From assembly GCF_000733945.1 (NCBI RefSeq), contig NZ_JPOL01000002.1:1613001-1677000 (forward strand): a DNA stretch of 64,000 bases, written 5' to 3'. The position numbers and the translations under genes are program-made. The notes under the pieces are model-generated. The model was not told where the DNA came from. It searched no databases and saw nothing but the letters and a program-made list of their open reading frames with translations. Below are positions 9,696 to 17,698 of the stretch, one piece after another (position 1 is the first letter of the stretch; every line of letters starts with the position of its first letter). The stretch is from Flavimarina sp. Hel_I_48. GTDB taxonomy: Bacteria; Bacteroidota; Bacteroidia; Flavobacteriales; Flavobacteriaceae.

Positions 9696-9714
9696 CTAAA
9701 GAAATTACAACCCT

Positions 9715-10566
9715 ATGAAACCCCAGCAAATAATTGATAAACTTGAATATTATACACAGCATAGTCTGGAGAAAGAATCTCAGGGCTGGCTTGAAGAAAA
9801 AATAGACCAAATAATTACCGAAGAATCCGTACGCGCGTTTTTTCTTACGTATACCCTGCTAGCGGAGAAGGTTTCTGCCGCGCCGGTTAGTATTACCGGG
9901 GAAACTGAAATGGAACTTTATCTCAAAAATCAAAAAGTCAACGCTCTTGAGATAGCACGTATTTATTTCTTAAATAAGATTTTATCTGCAAAACAAGAGG
10001 TTTTTGTACCGCAAGTATCAAAAATCATTCAGATCGCAGACACTTCTGAACTTGAAACTTTTTTAAAATATTTAATTTTACTGCCTAACCCAGAGTCCTT
10101 TAAAATGGTTGCGGTAGATGCATTGCGCACCAATATCGCTTCGGTATTTGACGCACTTGCCCTACACAATCCATATCCTGCAAAGTATTTTGAGGATAAA
10201 CAATGGAACCAGATGTTCTTAAAAGCCGCATTTATGCAGCGCCCTTTAGAAAAGATCGTATCAGTAGATGAACGTGCCAATGCTGACCTTACCCGTATCA
10301 TTTCAGACTACGCGCATGAACGCTGGGCCGCGGGCCGGGATATAGATCCCTATTTCTGGCGACCCGTAAGCGGTTTTATGAACGAGGTATTACTGGCAGA
10401 TATGCAACGCCTCTTCATGAATGAAAATCCTGCAGTACAAAAAGCAGCGGCGCTTTGTTGTCATTATTCACAAAATGAAGAAGCAAAAAAATTACTAGCA
10501 AACAGCCCAGAACTCTATCAACTCGTAGAAAACAATACACTAAACTGGAATACATTATATAATTGA
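9715..10566 (+). CDS. eboA: EboA domain protein
   Basis: First gene of an ebo cluster. The 283-residue protein has no signal peptide and no transmembrane segment. It is mostly alpha-helical and looks like a helical-repeat scaffold; blocks such as HERWAAGRDIDPYFWRPVSGF are conserved in the family as I know it. Its biochemical activity is unknown. Ebo genes occur in many bacteria, in cyanobacteria near scytonemin genes, and in some algal plastids. They have been linked to moving or processing a small metabolite. The next gene starts 2 nt after this stop codon. The assignment rests mainly on the conserved order with eboB, C, E and F. Confidence 0.85.
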   Translation: MKPQQIIDKLEYYTQHSLEKESQGWLEEKIDQIITEESVRAFFLTYTLLAEKVSAAPVSITGETEMELYLKNQKVNALEIARIYFLNKILSAKQEVFVPQVSKIIQIADTSELETFLKYLILLPNPESFKMVAVDALRTNIASVFDALALHNPYPAKYFEDKQWNQMFLKAAFMQRPLEKIVSVDERANADLTRIISDYAHERWAAGRDIDPYFWRPVSGFMNEVLLADMQRLFMNENPAVQKAAALCCHYSQNEEAKKLLANSPELYQLVENNTLNWNTLYN

Positions 10567-10568
10567 TT

Positions 10569-11477
10569 ATGGAAGATAAACTGAGATTTATAGACCCCCA
10601 TGTGCATATGACATCCCGCACAACAGATGATTATGAGGCAATGGCCGCAGCAGGAATCGTAGCGCTTATTGAACCCTCTTTCTGGTTGGGACAACCCCGC
10701 ACCCAGGTAGGTTCCTTTCAGGATTATTACAGCAGTTTAGTGGGTTGGGAACCCTTTCGTGCAAGCCAGTTTGGCATTAAGCATTATTGTACCATAGGAC
10801 TCAACTCTAAAGAAGCCAATAATGAAGCACTTGCAGAACAGGTGATGGAATTGCTTCCGCTTTACGTGCACAAACAAAATGTGGTCGCCATAGGGGAAAT
10901 AGGCTACGATGATCAGACTGCCGCTGAAGATAAATATTTCAGGATACAACTTGACCTGGCTAAAGAACTCGGCATGACCGTGCAGATTCACACCCCGCAC
11001 AGGGATAAAAAATCAGGAACGTTAAAAAGCATGGAAGTATGCCTTGAACATGGTCTTGATCCTGCGAATGTCATAATAGATCATAACAATGAAGAAACGG
11101 TGAAAGATGTACTTGATCGCGGTTTTAAAGCGGCATTTACCATCTATCCCAATACAAAGATGGGCAATGATCGTATGGTAGAAGTCGTTAAAAAATACGG
11201 CAGCAAAGATATAATCGTTGACAGCTCTGCAGACTGGGGCGTGAGTGATCCCTTAGCGGTTCCCAAAACTGCCGCCCTGATGCTTAAAAAAGGGATATCA
11301 AGGGAAGATGTTATCAAAACCTGTTACCAGAATGCCCTTGATGCCTACGGAAGAAATGGGAAAATGAAAGAAGCAGACTGGGAAGATCACAAAGGCATTG
11401 ACCAGACTGAACTTTTTAATGACAACAGTGTGCTACGTGGTCAAAAACCGAAGGTAGATGCAGATAAAATAGTTTGA
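10569..11477 (+). CDS. eboB: TatD-like metal-dependent hydrolase EboB
   Basis: A TIM-barrel amidohydrolase of the TatD/PHP-like type, 302 residues. Metal-binding residues are visible: His11 and His13 in DPHVHM, the Glu in AIGEIGYD, the His in QIHTPHRD, the His in IIDHNNEE and the Asp in VDSSADWG. The substrate is unknown. I chose the ATG at 10569, two bases after the eboA stop, over an in-frame TTG at 10563. It overlaps eboC by one base, so the genes are surely co-transcribed. Confidence 0.88.
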   Translation: MEDKLRFIDPHVHMTSRTTDDYEAMAAAGIVALIEPSFWLGQPRTQVGSFQDYYSSLVGWEPFRASQFGIKHYCTIGLNSKEANNEALAEQVMELLPLYVHKQNVVAIGEIGYDDQTAAEDKYFRIQLDLAKELGMTVQIHTPHRDKKSGTLKSMEVCLEHGLDPANVIIDHNNEETVKDVLDRGFKAAFTIYPNTKMGNDRMVEVVKKYGSKDIIVDSSADWGVSDPLAVPKTAALMLKKGISREDVIKTCYQNALDAYGRNGKMKEADWEDHKGIDQTELFNDNSVLRGQKPKVDADKIV

Positions 11478-12367
11478 TGAACCCAGCCTTACAAGGATAC
11501 TTAAGACTGGCGAGACCCGCCAACCTGCCCACTGCAGCGGCAGATATACTAACTGGTGCGGCTGTGGCAGGATTGTTTACAAGTTTACCGCATAACGAGA
11601 CGATCTGGTATGACTTTGTTGCACTCGTCTTTTCTTCTGTATTCCTATATGCAGGGGGCGTGGTCTTCAATGATTTTTTTGATTACAGGATTGATCAATT
11701 GGAACGTCCAGAACGACCTCTTCCCAGTGGGGTCGTAAGCCTGAAAGCGGCGGCAATTTTCGGTGGTGTTTTAATGCTTCTGGGTATACTATTAGCCTTT
11801 TATGCAAATTTTATTGCCGGAGCTATCGCCCTTGTTTTGGCACTGGCCATTCTCACCTATGATGCTTTTTCAAAAAAAAGTGCCTTTTTTGGTCCGCTGA
11901 ATATGGGTCTTTGCCGCAGCCTTAATCTTTTGCTGGGCATGGCCCTTCTAGTGAAGTTCGGCTATTGGCCTATTGTCTTTACACCATTGATCTATATTGG
12001 TGCCATAACCATGATTAGCCAGGGCGAGGTACATGGAAATAATAAAAGAAGTGTTGCTTTTGCCGGGGTGCTTTATTTATTTGTGCTTCTAGGAATTCTT
12101 GCTGCTACATTTTTCTGGGAGCTCCAAACCTTACAGGCACTACCCTTTTTACTTGTTTTTGCTTTTCTGATTTTCAAACCCTTATATGAGGCGTATCGAG
12201 AAAATTCCCCTAAAAACATTAAAAAGGCGGTAAAAGCAGGCGTAATAGCGCTAATTGTCATGGATGCATGTATTGCCGTAGCATTCTCAGAGTGGTGGGT
12301 AGGCCTTCTCGTTTTGCTTCTGCTGCCGCTTTCTATAGGAATGTCAAAACTATTTGCCGTCACATAG
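11477..12367 (+). CDS. eboC: UbiA-like membrane prenyltransferase EboC
   Basis: An integral membrane protein of the UbiA superfamily, 296 residues with about eight or nine hydrophobic segments. The first aspartate-rich motif is intact as NDFFDYRIDQLERPERPLPSG-like sequence near residues 60-80. The second appears as YDAFSKKS near residue 133. These bind the prenyl diphosphate and magnesium in UbiA enzymes. The aromatic or other acceptor is unknown. The ATG at 11477 overlaps the eboB stop (TGATG). It is not fused to an EboD-like cyclase, and no eboD follows. Confidence 0.88.
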   Translation: MNPALQGYLRLARPANLPTAAADILTGAAVAGLFTSLPHNETIWYDFVALVFSSVFLYAGGVVFNDFFDYRIDQLERPERPLPSGVVSLKAAAIFGGVLMLLGILLAFYANFIAGAIALVLALAILTYDAFSKKSAFFGPLNMGLCRSLNLLLGMALLVKFGYWPIVFTPLIYIGAITMISQGEVHGNNKRSVAFAGVLYLFVLLGILAATFFWELQTLQALPFLLVFAFLIFKPLYEAYRENSPKNIKKAVKAGVIALIVMDACIAVAFSEWWVGLLVLLLLPLSIGMSKLFAVT

Positions 12368-12447
12368 CATATTTTGATTTTACATCTGCGGAATTAAATT
12401 TAGTCGCTAGGCAGGTTTGTCATGAGGAGCAAAAAGGTATTTTCTAA

Positions 12448-12455
12448 TATCTTTG
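12448..12455 (+). promoter_or_regulatory. possible internal promoter element before eboE
   Basis: TATCTTTG matches the -7 consensus. It lies in the 165-nt gap between eboC and eboE, where eboD is expected in the usual gene order. A TTTG at 12416-12419 is 28 nt upstream, farther than normal, so the promoter is uncertain. Confidence 0.35.
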
Positions 12456-12532
12456 CATCACTAGATTGAAATATTCCTTCAAAAAAACAGTTAATTCAGA
12501 TACCACAAACCCCAAAATTACTTTTATAAGTC

Positions 12533-13738
12533 ATGCGCATACCACAAAACAGACATCTTACCTTTTGCACAAATATATACGCGGGGGAAAACTGGAAAAC
12601 CACGTTTTCTGAACTACAGAAATATATTCCCGGAATAAAAAAAGAACTTGCTCCAAATGAATGGTTTGGTCTTGGCCTGCGCCTTTCTTATACGGCAAGC
12701 GAAGAACTTGGACTGGGAGAAAAGCTCTCCGACTTTAAAAAGTGGCTTGATGATAATCAGGTTTATGTTTTTACCATGAACGGTTTTCCTTATGGAAACT
12801 TTCATCAAATTCCCGTAAAAGATAGCGTGCATGCGCCTGACTGGACTACAGAGGAACGTCTGGAATATACTAAAAAACTGGCACGTCAACTTGCGGTTCT
12901 CCTTCCGGAAGGTGCTTCTGGCGGGATTTCCACATCTCCCATCAGCTATAAGCACTGGCATAAAACAGAAGAAAAACAGCATAAAATACTTCAAAAAGGG
13001 GCAGAAAATCTGCTAAAATTGGCGATTTTTCTAGAAAACCTGGAAAAGGAAACCGGTCACCATATTCATATAGATATTGAGCCTGAACCAGATGGGCTAT
13101 TGGAGAACAGTGACGAAATGATCGCACTTTATACCGAATTCCTCATTCCGCAAGCGGAAGAATATTTCAACGAAAAAACCGGCAAAAAAGGTCAAAATCC
13201 GACAATTTTGGTTAAAAATTACCTACAGGTTTGCTACGATATTTGTCATTTTTCACTTGCTTTTGAAGAACCGGAGATAACCTTCGCAAAATTTGCCAGA
13301 AATAATATTTCAATAGGTAAGATCCAGATAAGTTCAGCCTTGAAGATCCTTTTTGATCCAGAAAATAAAGATCTTTTATGGGATTCCCTTGCACGGTTCA
13401 ATGAGGCTACCTATCTGCATCAGGTTACAGAAAAAATAGATGGTAAAGTAATCACTTATTCAGATCTGCCGGAAATTCTTTCAGAAAAGAGAGATTTTAA
13501 GGAATTACGTGCGCATTTTCATGTTCCCGTATTTCTAGAAGAATTTCAGGGCTTGTTTTCAACGCAGGATTATATTTTAAAAACCTTAGATTATCTGCAA
13601 AAACATCCCGTAACACAGCATCTTGAGGTAGAAACCTATACCTGGGAAGTTCTTCCCGAAAGTTTAAAAATAGATTTATCAAGTTCTATTATCCGTGAAT
13701 TGCAATGGGTGCTGGAGCGCGTAAAAACAAACATATGA
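12533..13738 (+). CDS. eboE: metabolite traffic protein EboE
   Basis: A 401-residue soluble protein resembling the xylose isomerase-like TIM-barrel fold. Blocks such as TFCTNIYAGENW near the N-terminus, HIHIDIEPEPDGLLEN near residues 178-193 and YDICHFSLAFE support the EboE family. The acidic and histidine residues could bind a metal. The reaction is unknown. It is separated from eboC by 165 nt and overlaps eboF by four bases (ATGA). The initiating ATG at 12533 keeps the conserved HLTFC block at the start. Confidence 0.85.
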   Translation: MRIPQNRHLTFCTNIYAGENWKTTFSELQKYIPGIKKELAPNEWFGLGLRLSYTASEELGLGEKLSDFKKWLDDNQVYVFTMNGFPYGNFHQIPVKDSVHAPDWTTEERLEYTKKLARQLAVLLPEGASGGISTSPISYKHWHKTEEKQHKILQKGAENLLKLAIFLENLEKETGHHIHIDIEPEPDGLLENSDEMIALYTEFLIPQAEEYFNEKTGKKGQNPTILVKNYLQVCYDICHFSLAFEEPEITFAKFARNNISIGKIQISSALKILFDPENKDLLWDSLARFNEATYLHQVTEKIDGKVITYSDLPEILSEKRDFKELRAHFHVPVFLEEFQGLFSTQDYILKTLDYLQKHPVTQHLEVETYTWEVLPESLKIDLSSSIIRELQWVLERVKTNI

Positions 13739-15108
13739 ACAAGACGGTCGTTATAAATATTGTAGGGCTTACACAGCGGCTCATTGGCAAGCATACCCCT
13801 TTTATAAAGTCTTTTCAGGAAAATGCGGCAAGCGCAACTGTTGATCCCGTTTTGCCTGCCGTGACCTGCAGTGTACAATCAACCTATCTTACCGGGAAAT
13901 GGCCTTCAGAACATGGAATCGTGGGTAATGGCTGGTACAATAAAGAACAGGCTGAGATCAACTTCTGGAAACAGTCCAACAAAATTGTCGAAGGTGACAA
14001 AATCTGGGATCATTTAAAAAAAGAAGATCCCACGTTTACCTGTGCAAATATGTTCTGGTGGTACAATATGTATTCTAATGCCGATTATAGCGTTACGCCG
14101 CGCCCCAATTATCTGGCCGATGGCCGAAAAATACCGGATTGTTATTCACACCCGGCAGAATTAAGGGATATCTTGCAGAACGAGTTGGGCATGTTCCCAT
14201 TATTTAATTTTTGGGGACCAAAAACATCCATAAAATGCAGCAGATGGATCGCCGATGCCTCCCTGCGCACTGACGAACTTTACGATCCTACACTCACATT
14301 GATTTACCTGCCGCATATGGATTATAATACGCAACGGCACGGCATTGATTTTGACAAGATTGGTAAAGATCTGGAAGAAATAGATGCCGTTGTAAAAGAC
14401 CTTGTCACCTATTATGAGAGCAAGAATGCCCATGTAATCCTGTTATCAGAATATGGGATTACAGACGTTGACCAACCTGTTCATTTAAACCGAATTCTGC
14501 GAAAGGAAGGCTATCTTGGGATACGTATGGAGCGCGGTCTTGAACTTCTGGACGCGGGTGCGAGTAAGGTTTTTGCCGTTTCAGACCATCAGATAGGCCA
14601 CATTTATCTCAATGATGTATCCCTTAAAAATGCTGTGATCAAACTCATGGAAAATACCCCTGGCGTGGAAAAAGTACTTACGGGTGAAAGTCGGGCCGAA
14701 GCACATCTCGATCATGACCGTGCAGGGGATATTGTGGTCGTAGCAGATAGCCATTCCTGGTTTACCTATTATTTCTGGGATGATGATGATAAAGCTCCAG
14801 ATTATGCGCGTATGGTGGATATTCATAAAAAACCAGGCTACGATCCCGTAGAAATGCTTACCGATCCAAAGGATAAACTGGTCATGCCAAAAGTTGCCTG
14901 GAAACTGCTACGCAAAAAAATGGGTTTCCGTCAGGTACTGGATATCATTCCCCTGCAAGCGGAACTTATTAAAGGTTCACACGGCCGTATTCCGGAAGAC
15001 ACCGCGGATCATCCTATTTTTATTACTAATGGAAAGGGTTTCTTAAAAGGAAATCGTATTCGGGCAATTGACGTTTTTGACCTACTGAGAACGCACGTTC
15101 AAAATTAG
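13735..15108 (+). CDS. eboF: alkaline phosphatase-superfamily protein EboF
   Basis: A protein of the nucleotide pyrophosphatase/phosphodiesterase branch of the alkaline phosphatase superfamily, 457 residues. The nucleophile region is LPAVTCSVQSTYLTGKWP. Later metal-binding candidates are LLSEYGITDVD, SDHQIGH and the C-terminal SHG. The first strand reads VINIVGLTQ, without the usual metal-ligand Asp; as I recall, other EboF proteins share this. No signal peptide is present, so it should act in the cytosol with the other Ebo proteins. I chose the ATG at 13735, overlapping the eboE stop, over a GTG at 13705. The substrate is unknown. Confidence 0.83.
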   Translation: MNKTVVINIVGLTQRLIGKHTPFIKSFQENAASATVDPVLPAVTCSVQSTYLTGKWPSEHGIVGNGWYNKEQAEINFWKQSNKIVEGDKIWDHLKKEDPTFTCANMFWWYNMYSNADYSVTPRPNYLADGRKIPDCYSHPAELRDILQNELGMFPLFNFWGPKTSIKCSRWIADASLRTDELYDPTLTLIYLPHMDYNTQRHGIDFDKIGKDLEEIDAVVKDLVTYYESKNAHVILLSEYGITDVDQPVHLNRILRKEGYLGIRMERGLELLDAGASKVFAVSDHQIGHIYLNDVSLKNAVIKLMENTPGVEKVLTGESRAEAHLDHDRAGDIVVVADSHSWFTYYFWDDDDKAPDYARMVDIHKKPGYDPVEMLTDPKDKLVMPKVAWKLLRKKMGFRQVLDIIPLQAELIKGSHGRIPEDTADHPIFITNGKGFLKGNRIRAIDVFDLLRTHVQN

Positions 15109-15114
15109 GGTTTC

Positions 15115-15468
15115 ATGAAAACGTTTTTTTACTGTTTTGCAGCGGTATTTGCCATTCTATTTGGATGGGCTGCTTTTTTACAAAACAATGATCCAGATGC
15201 CTTCTTATGGTATTGTATCTATGGATCTGCTGCGGTGGGGTGTGTTCTTTTTATAGCTAAAAAATTGAACTTCCTTATCGCTTATATATTGGCCGTTTCT
15301 TATGTAATAGGCGCTTTTTTATCATGGCCAGCGCAATTTGAAGGGGTAGCAATAAACGGTGGGGATATAGATAACATTGAACATGCCAGGGAAGCATTAG
15401 GTCTTTTGATAAATGCTGCCGTTCTTATAATCCTTGCATTGAGGATTCAGTGGTTGAGAAACAAATGA
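15115..15468 (+). CDS. TMEM220-family small membrane protein
   Basis: A 117-residue integral membrane protein with about four hydrophobic helices. The N-terminal helix is followed by QNNDPD, the block typical of TMEM220-type proteins. Its function is unknown. It starts 6 nt after the eboF stop and is therefore likely the last gene of the ebo transcript. Whether it belongs functionally to the ebo system is open. Confidence 0.75.
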   Translation: MKTFFYCFAAVFAILFGWAAFLQNNDPDAFLWYCIYGSAAVGCVLFIAKKLNFLIAYILAVSYVIGAFLSWPAQFEGVAINGGDIDNIEHAREALGLLINAAVLIILALRIQWLRNK

Positions 15469-15559
15469 CAATTTTCAGCAATGCAAAAAAATTGATCTTT
15501 ACTACGCTTTTATCGCAAAGTAAATTCTAGCGGTTACAGATAATTATAAACTTAAAATG

Positions 15560-15592
15560 AAACTGGTATTGAAATCATTCCAATACCAGTTT
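15560..15592. terminator. bidirectional hairpin between the ebo operon and the glucan locus
   Basis: A perfect 12-bp stem (15560-15571 with 15581-15592) with a nine-base loop lies between two convergent operons. The flanking T runs are weak in both directions, so termination efficiency is uncertain. Confidence 0.6.
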
Positions 15593-15675
15593 ACGTTTCA
15601 GCTAGTAATTTATTACGCCCCTCCTATCATTAATCTAAATACTTTTATAGACCCAGGAGTACATTTGATAAGCTG

Positions 15676-16584
15676 TTAATTCTTCTTCGCAATAGCATCA
15701 TCTACCTCTATAATTTCGCCTTTATTGACAACTCTATCAATAAATTTTGCAATGCTGTCAACGTAGCCGTAGCCTAATCCTGCCCAATCGTGGTTCCCTT
15801 CTTGGGCGGTTGCAAGATAATGGGAGGCATTTAGTGCTTTTAAGCGTTCTGCAATCACCTTTGAGCCGTCTAGCGGAAGAAATCCTACATCGGTTAGTTT
15901 ACAAAAATGATGTGGCGCACTTTCATACGGAACCAAATTATCTTGTTTGCCATGAATTAGATAGGCAGGCACTGCGTTGCCTTCCTGAATATAACGTGCG
16001 TCCAGAATAGCACCCGCAAAGGAAACTACCGCTGCAAATTTATAACGCTCTAAATGAAGGTCTGCATAGCCAGGATAGGCTTGCATATAAACAGTATTTA
16101 AAACACCCTCAGCACCTGCGCTGCTACCTACAAGAATAATTTTATTTGCATCAAAATTGAAATCCGACCCATTTTTCAAATAATCCACGGCCTCCAAAAT
16201 ATTTCTGGTATTGGCTTCGAAAGTCTCTATTTTTAAATTTGCCGGACAATCACAACCAAAACCATTGCGCTTTCCTGCACGTGTAAGATCATAGCTTATA
16301 GAGGCAACTGCGTATCCCTTTGTTGCCATGGTCTGCGCAAATTTGACTTCTTCAGGATTATCACGCTTTCCACCAGAAAAACCACCTCCATGTACGATTA
16401 TCAGAAGTGGACGATCTGCTGTTGCCCGTGATTCCTTAGCGGTATAAAAATCAAGCTTTAGCGTGTCCTGATACGTGTGTATCGATTTCTCGATATTGGC
16501 ATATACCTGTCCTACATAGAGTTCCTGGCTATAGGATGTAAGTACGGCAAACATCGTTAGAAAAATTAGTGAATATGATCGCAT
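15676..16584 (-). CDS. secreted alpha/beta-hydrolase (carboxylesterase-like)
   Basis: A 302-residue esterase-type hydrolase with an N-terminal signal peptide ending near SYSQE (residue 20). The oxyanion motif HGGG is at 65-68 and the nucleophile Ser155 lies in GSSAG. Likely triad partners are Asp215 in GKQDNLVP and His265 in EGNHDW. It could remove acyl groups from the target glycan, but the substrate is not visible. It lies 146 nt downstream of the previous gene of the locus, with a hairpin between, so it may be outside the main operon. Confidence 0.8.
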   Translation of the reverse strand: MRSYSLIFLTMFAVLTSYSQELYVGQVYANIEKSIHTYQDTLKLDFYTAKESRATADRPLLIIVHGGGFSGGKRDNPEEVKFAQTMATKGYAVASISYDLTRAGKRNGFGCDCPANLKIETFEANTRNILEAVDYLKNGSDFNFDANKIILVGSSAGAEGVLNTVYMQAYPGYADLHLERYKFAAVVSFAGAILDARYIQEGNAVPAYLIHGKQDNLVPYESAPHHFCKLTDVGFLPLDGSKVIAERLKALNASHYLATAQEGNHDWAGLGYGYVDSIAKFIDRVVNKGEIIEVDDAIAKKN

Positions 16585-16625
16585 AATGTAATCTTTAGAA
16601 TTGGGTTTATAATCTATTTAAATGT

Positions 16626-16667
16626 AAAGATTCCCATACTGGATATAAACCAAATATGGGAATCTTT
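16626..16667 (-). terminator. hairpin terminator after the T9SS protein gene
   Basis: A perfect 13-bp stem (16626-16638 with 16655-16667) lies 64 nt after the stop codon of the 16731-17651 gene. The T run on the minus strand is short and interrupted. Confidence 0.6.
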
Positions 16668-16730
16668 TAAAATATACCTATTGATAGAGTTATAATAAAT
16701 ATAACGCTGTAATAGTAAATAAACTAACGT

Positions 16731-17651
16731 TTATTTTAATAATAATTTTGAATTATAGCTTTTTCCGTCTGCATCTATCTGAAGAATATAAACTCCAGCA
16801 GCGATATTAGCTGAACGATTCCATGTAGTTGAGAAGGTTCCCGCAGGCTGCTTAGCGTTTACGATATTTTCAACCAATCTTCCAGAAAGATCATAGATCG
16901 CTATTTTAAGATTAGCTGCTTCTTTTAAATCAAATTTGATTTGGGCACTGTTAGATACAGGATTAGGATAAACTGCAAGAGAAGTGTTAAGCACCTCTGA
17001 ATCTATAGAAAGAACTTGCTCACTCATAATTAGTTCTACGGCACCTACGTAATAGAATTGATTACCGCTTGTATTATTTGCACCGGCGGTTACATTTACA
17101 CTAATCTCACCATTAGCATCAGCTTGCATATTCTCAATAATCACTCTGTTGCCTCTGTTCCCATTTACTTCTAATGTAGCAGTCTCAACGGTTGCACCGC
17201 TTAATGTATAAAGGGTTTCCTTGCTACCAGCTACTCCAGTTCTTGAAGCAAAAATAGAAAACGTGTAAAACATATTCTGTTGAAGACCGCTTAAGGTAAA
17301 CTCACCTGCTGGGCGTCCTGGGTTTGAATTAAATGTATTTACTGCTCCAAAAAAACTATCACTAGTTGCCGCAGTAGGAAAAGGAATAGCATCTCCTGCA
17401 TCAGTTGTTCCATTTGAATTGACACCATCAAAAGCTATATTAACATCAAGGGTAATCCCTGTAGCTAAACCATCACTATCTATTAAATCAGCGATGTTTA
17501 AATTAGGGGCATTCTGAACATTTGTACTGACATTATTATAGTTACCAGCTGTTTCATTATCTGGTGCACCAAAGTCAATGTAGGCCTTGGTCTGTGCAAA
17601 ACTTGCAAATGTGCAAGCCAGAAGAAAAAATAATTGTGTAATTGTTTTCAT
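16731..17651 (-). CDS. secreted protein with T9SS type A sorting domain, function unknown
   Basis: A 306-residue protein. A signal peptide ends at FASFAQ (about residue 19). Residues 20-205 begin with KAYIDFGAPD and read as a beta-sandwich with GDAIPFP and LSGLQQNMFYTFSIFAS, reminiscent of fibronectin-like or carbohydrate-binding modules. A type IX sorting domain occupies about 225-306, with LAVYPNPVSN, IYDLSGRLV and AAGVYILQI. It should be exported across the outer membrane and held on the surface. I do not recognise a catalytic domain. Its place at the end of the glucan locus suggests substrate binding. Confidence 0.8.
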   Translation of the reverse strand: MKTITQLFFLLACTFASFAQTKAYIDFGAPDNETAGNYNNVSTNVQNAPNLNIADLIDSDGLATGITLDVNIAFDGVNSNGTTDAGDAIPFPTAATSDSFFGAVNTFNSNPGRPAGEFTLSGLQQNMFYTFSIFASRTGVAGSKETLYTLSGATVETATLEVNGNRGNRVIIENMQADANGEISVNVTAGANNTSGNQFYYVGAVELIMSEQVLSIDSEVLNTSLAVYPNPVSNSAQIKFDLKEAANLKIAIYDLSGRLVENIVNAKQPAGTFSTTWNRSANIAAGVYILQIDADGKSYNSKLLLK

Positions 17652-17698
17652 ATAGATTTGGTTTAAATTAATAAAATTTACGGTAAAATTAGATGAAA

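Noticed and set aside
15631..15645. Weak match to the TATTTAGTCTAAATA operator
   Set aside because: It matches 12 of 15 positions but lies between the 3' ends of two convergent operons, not at a promoter.
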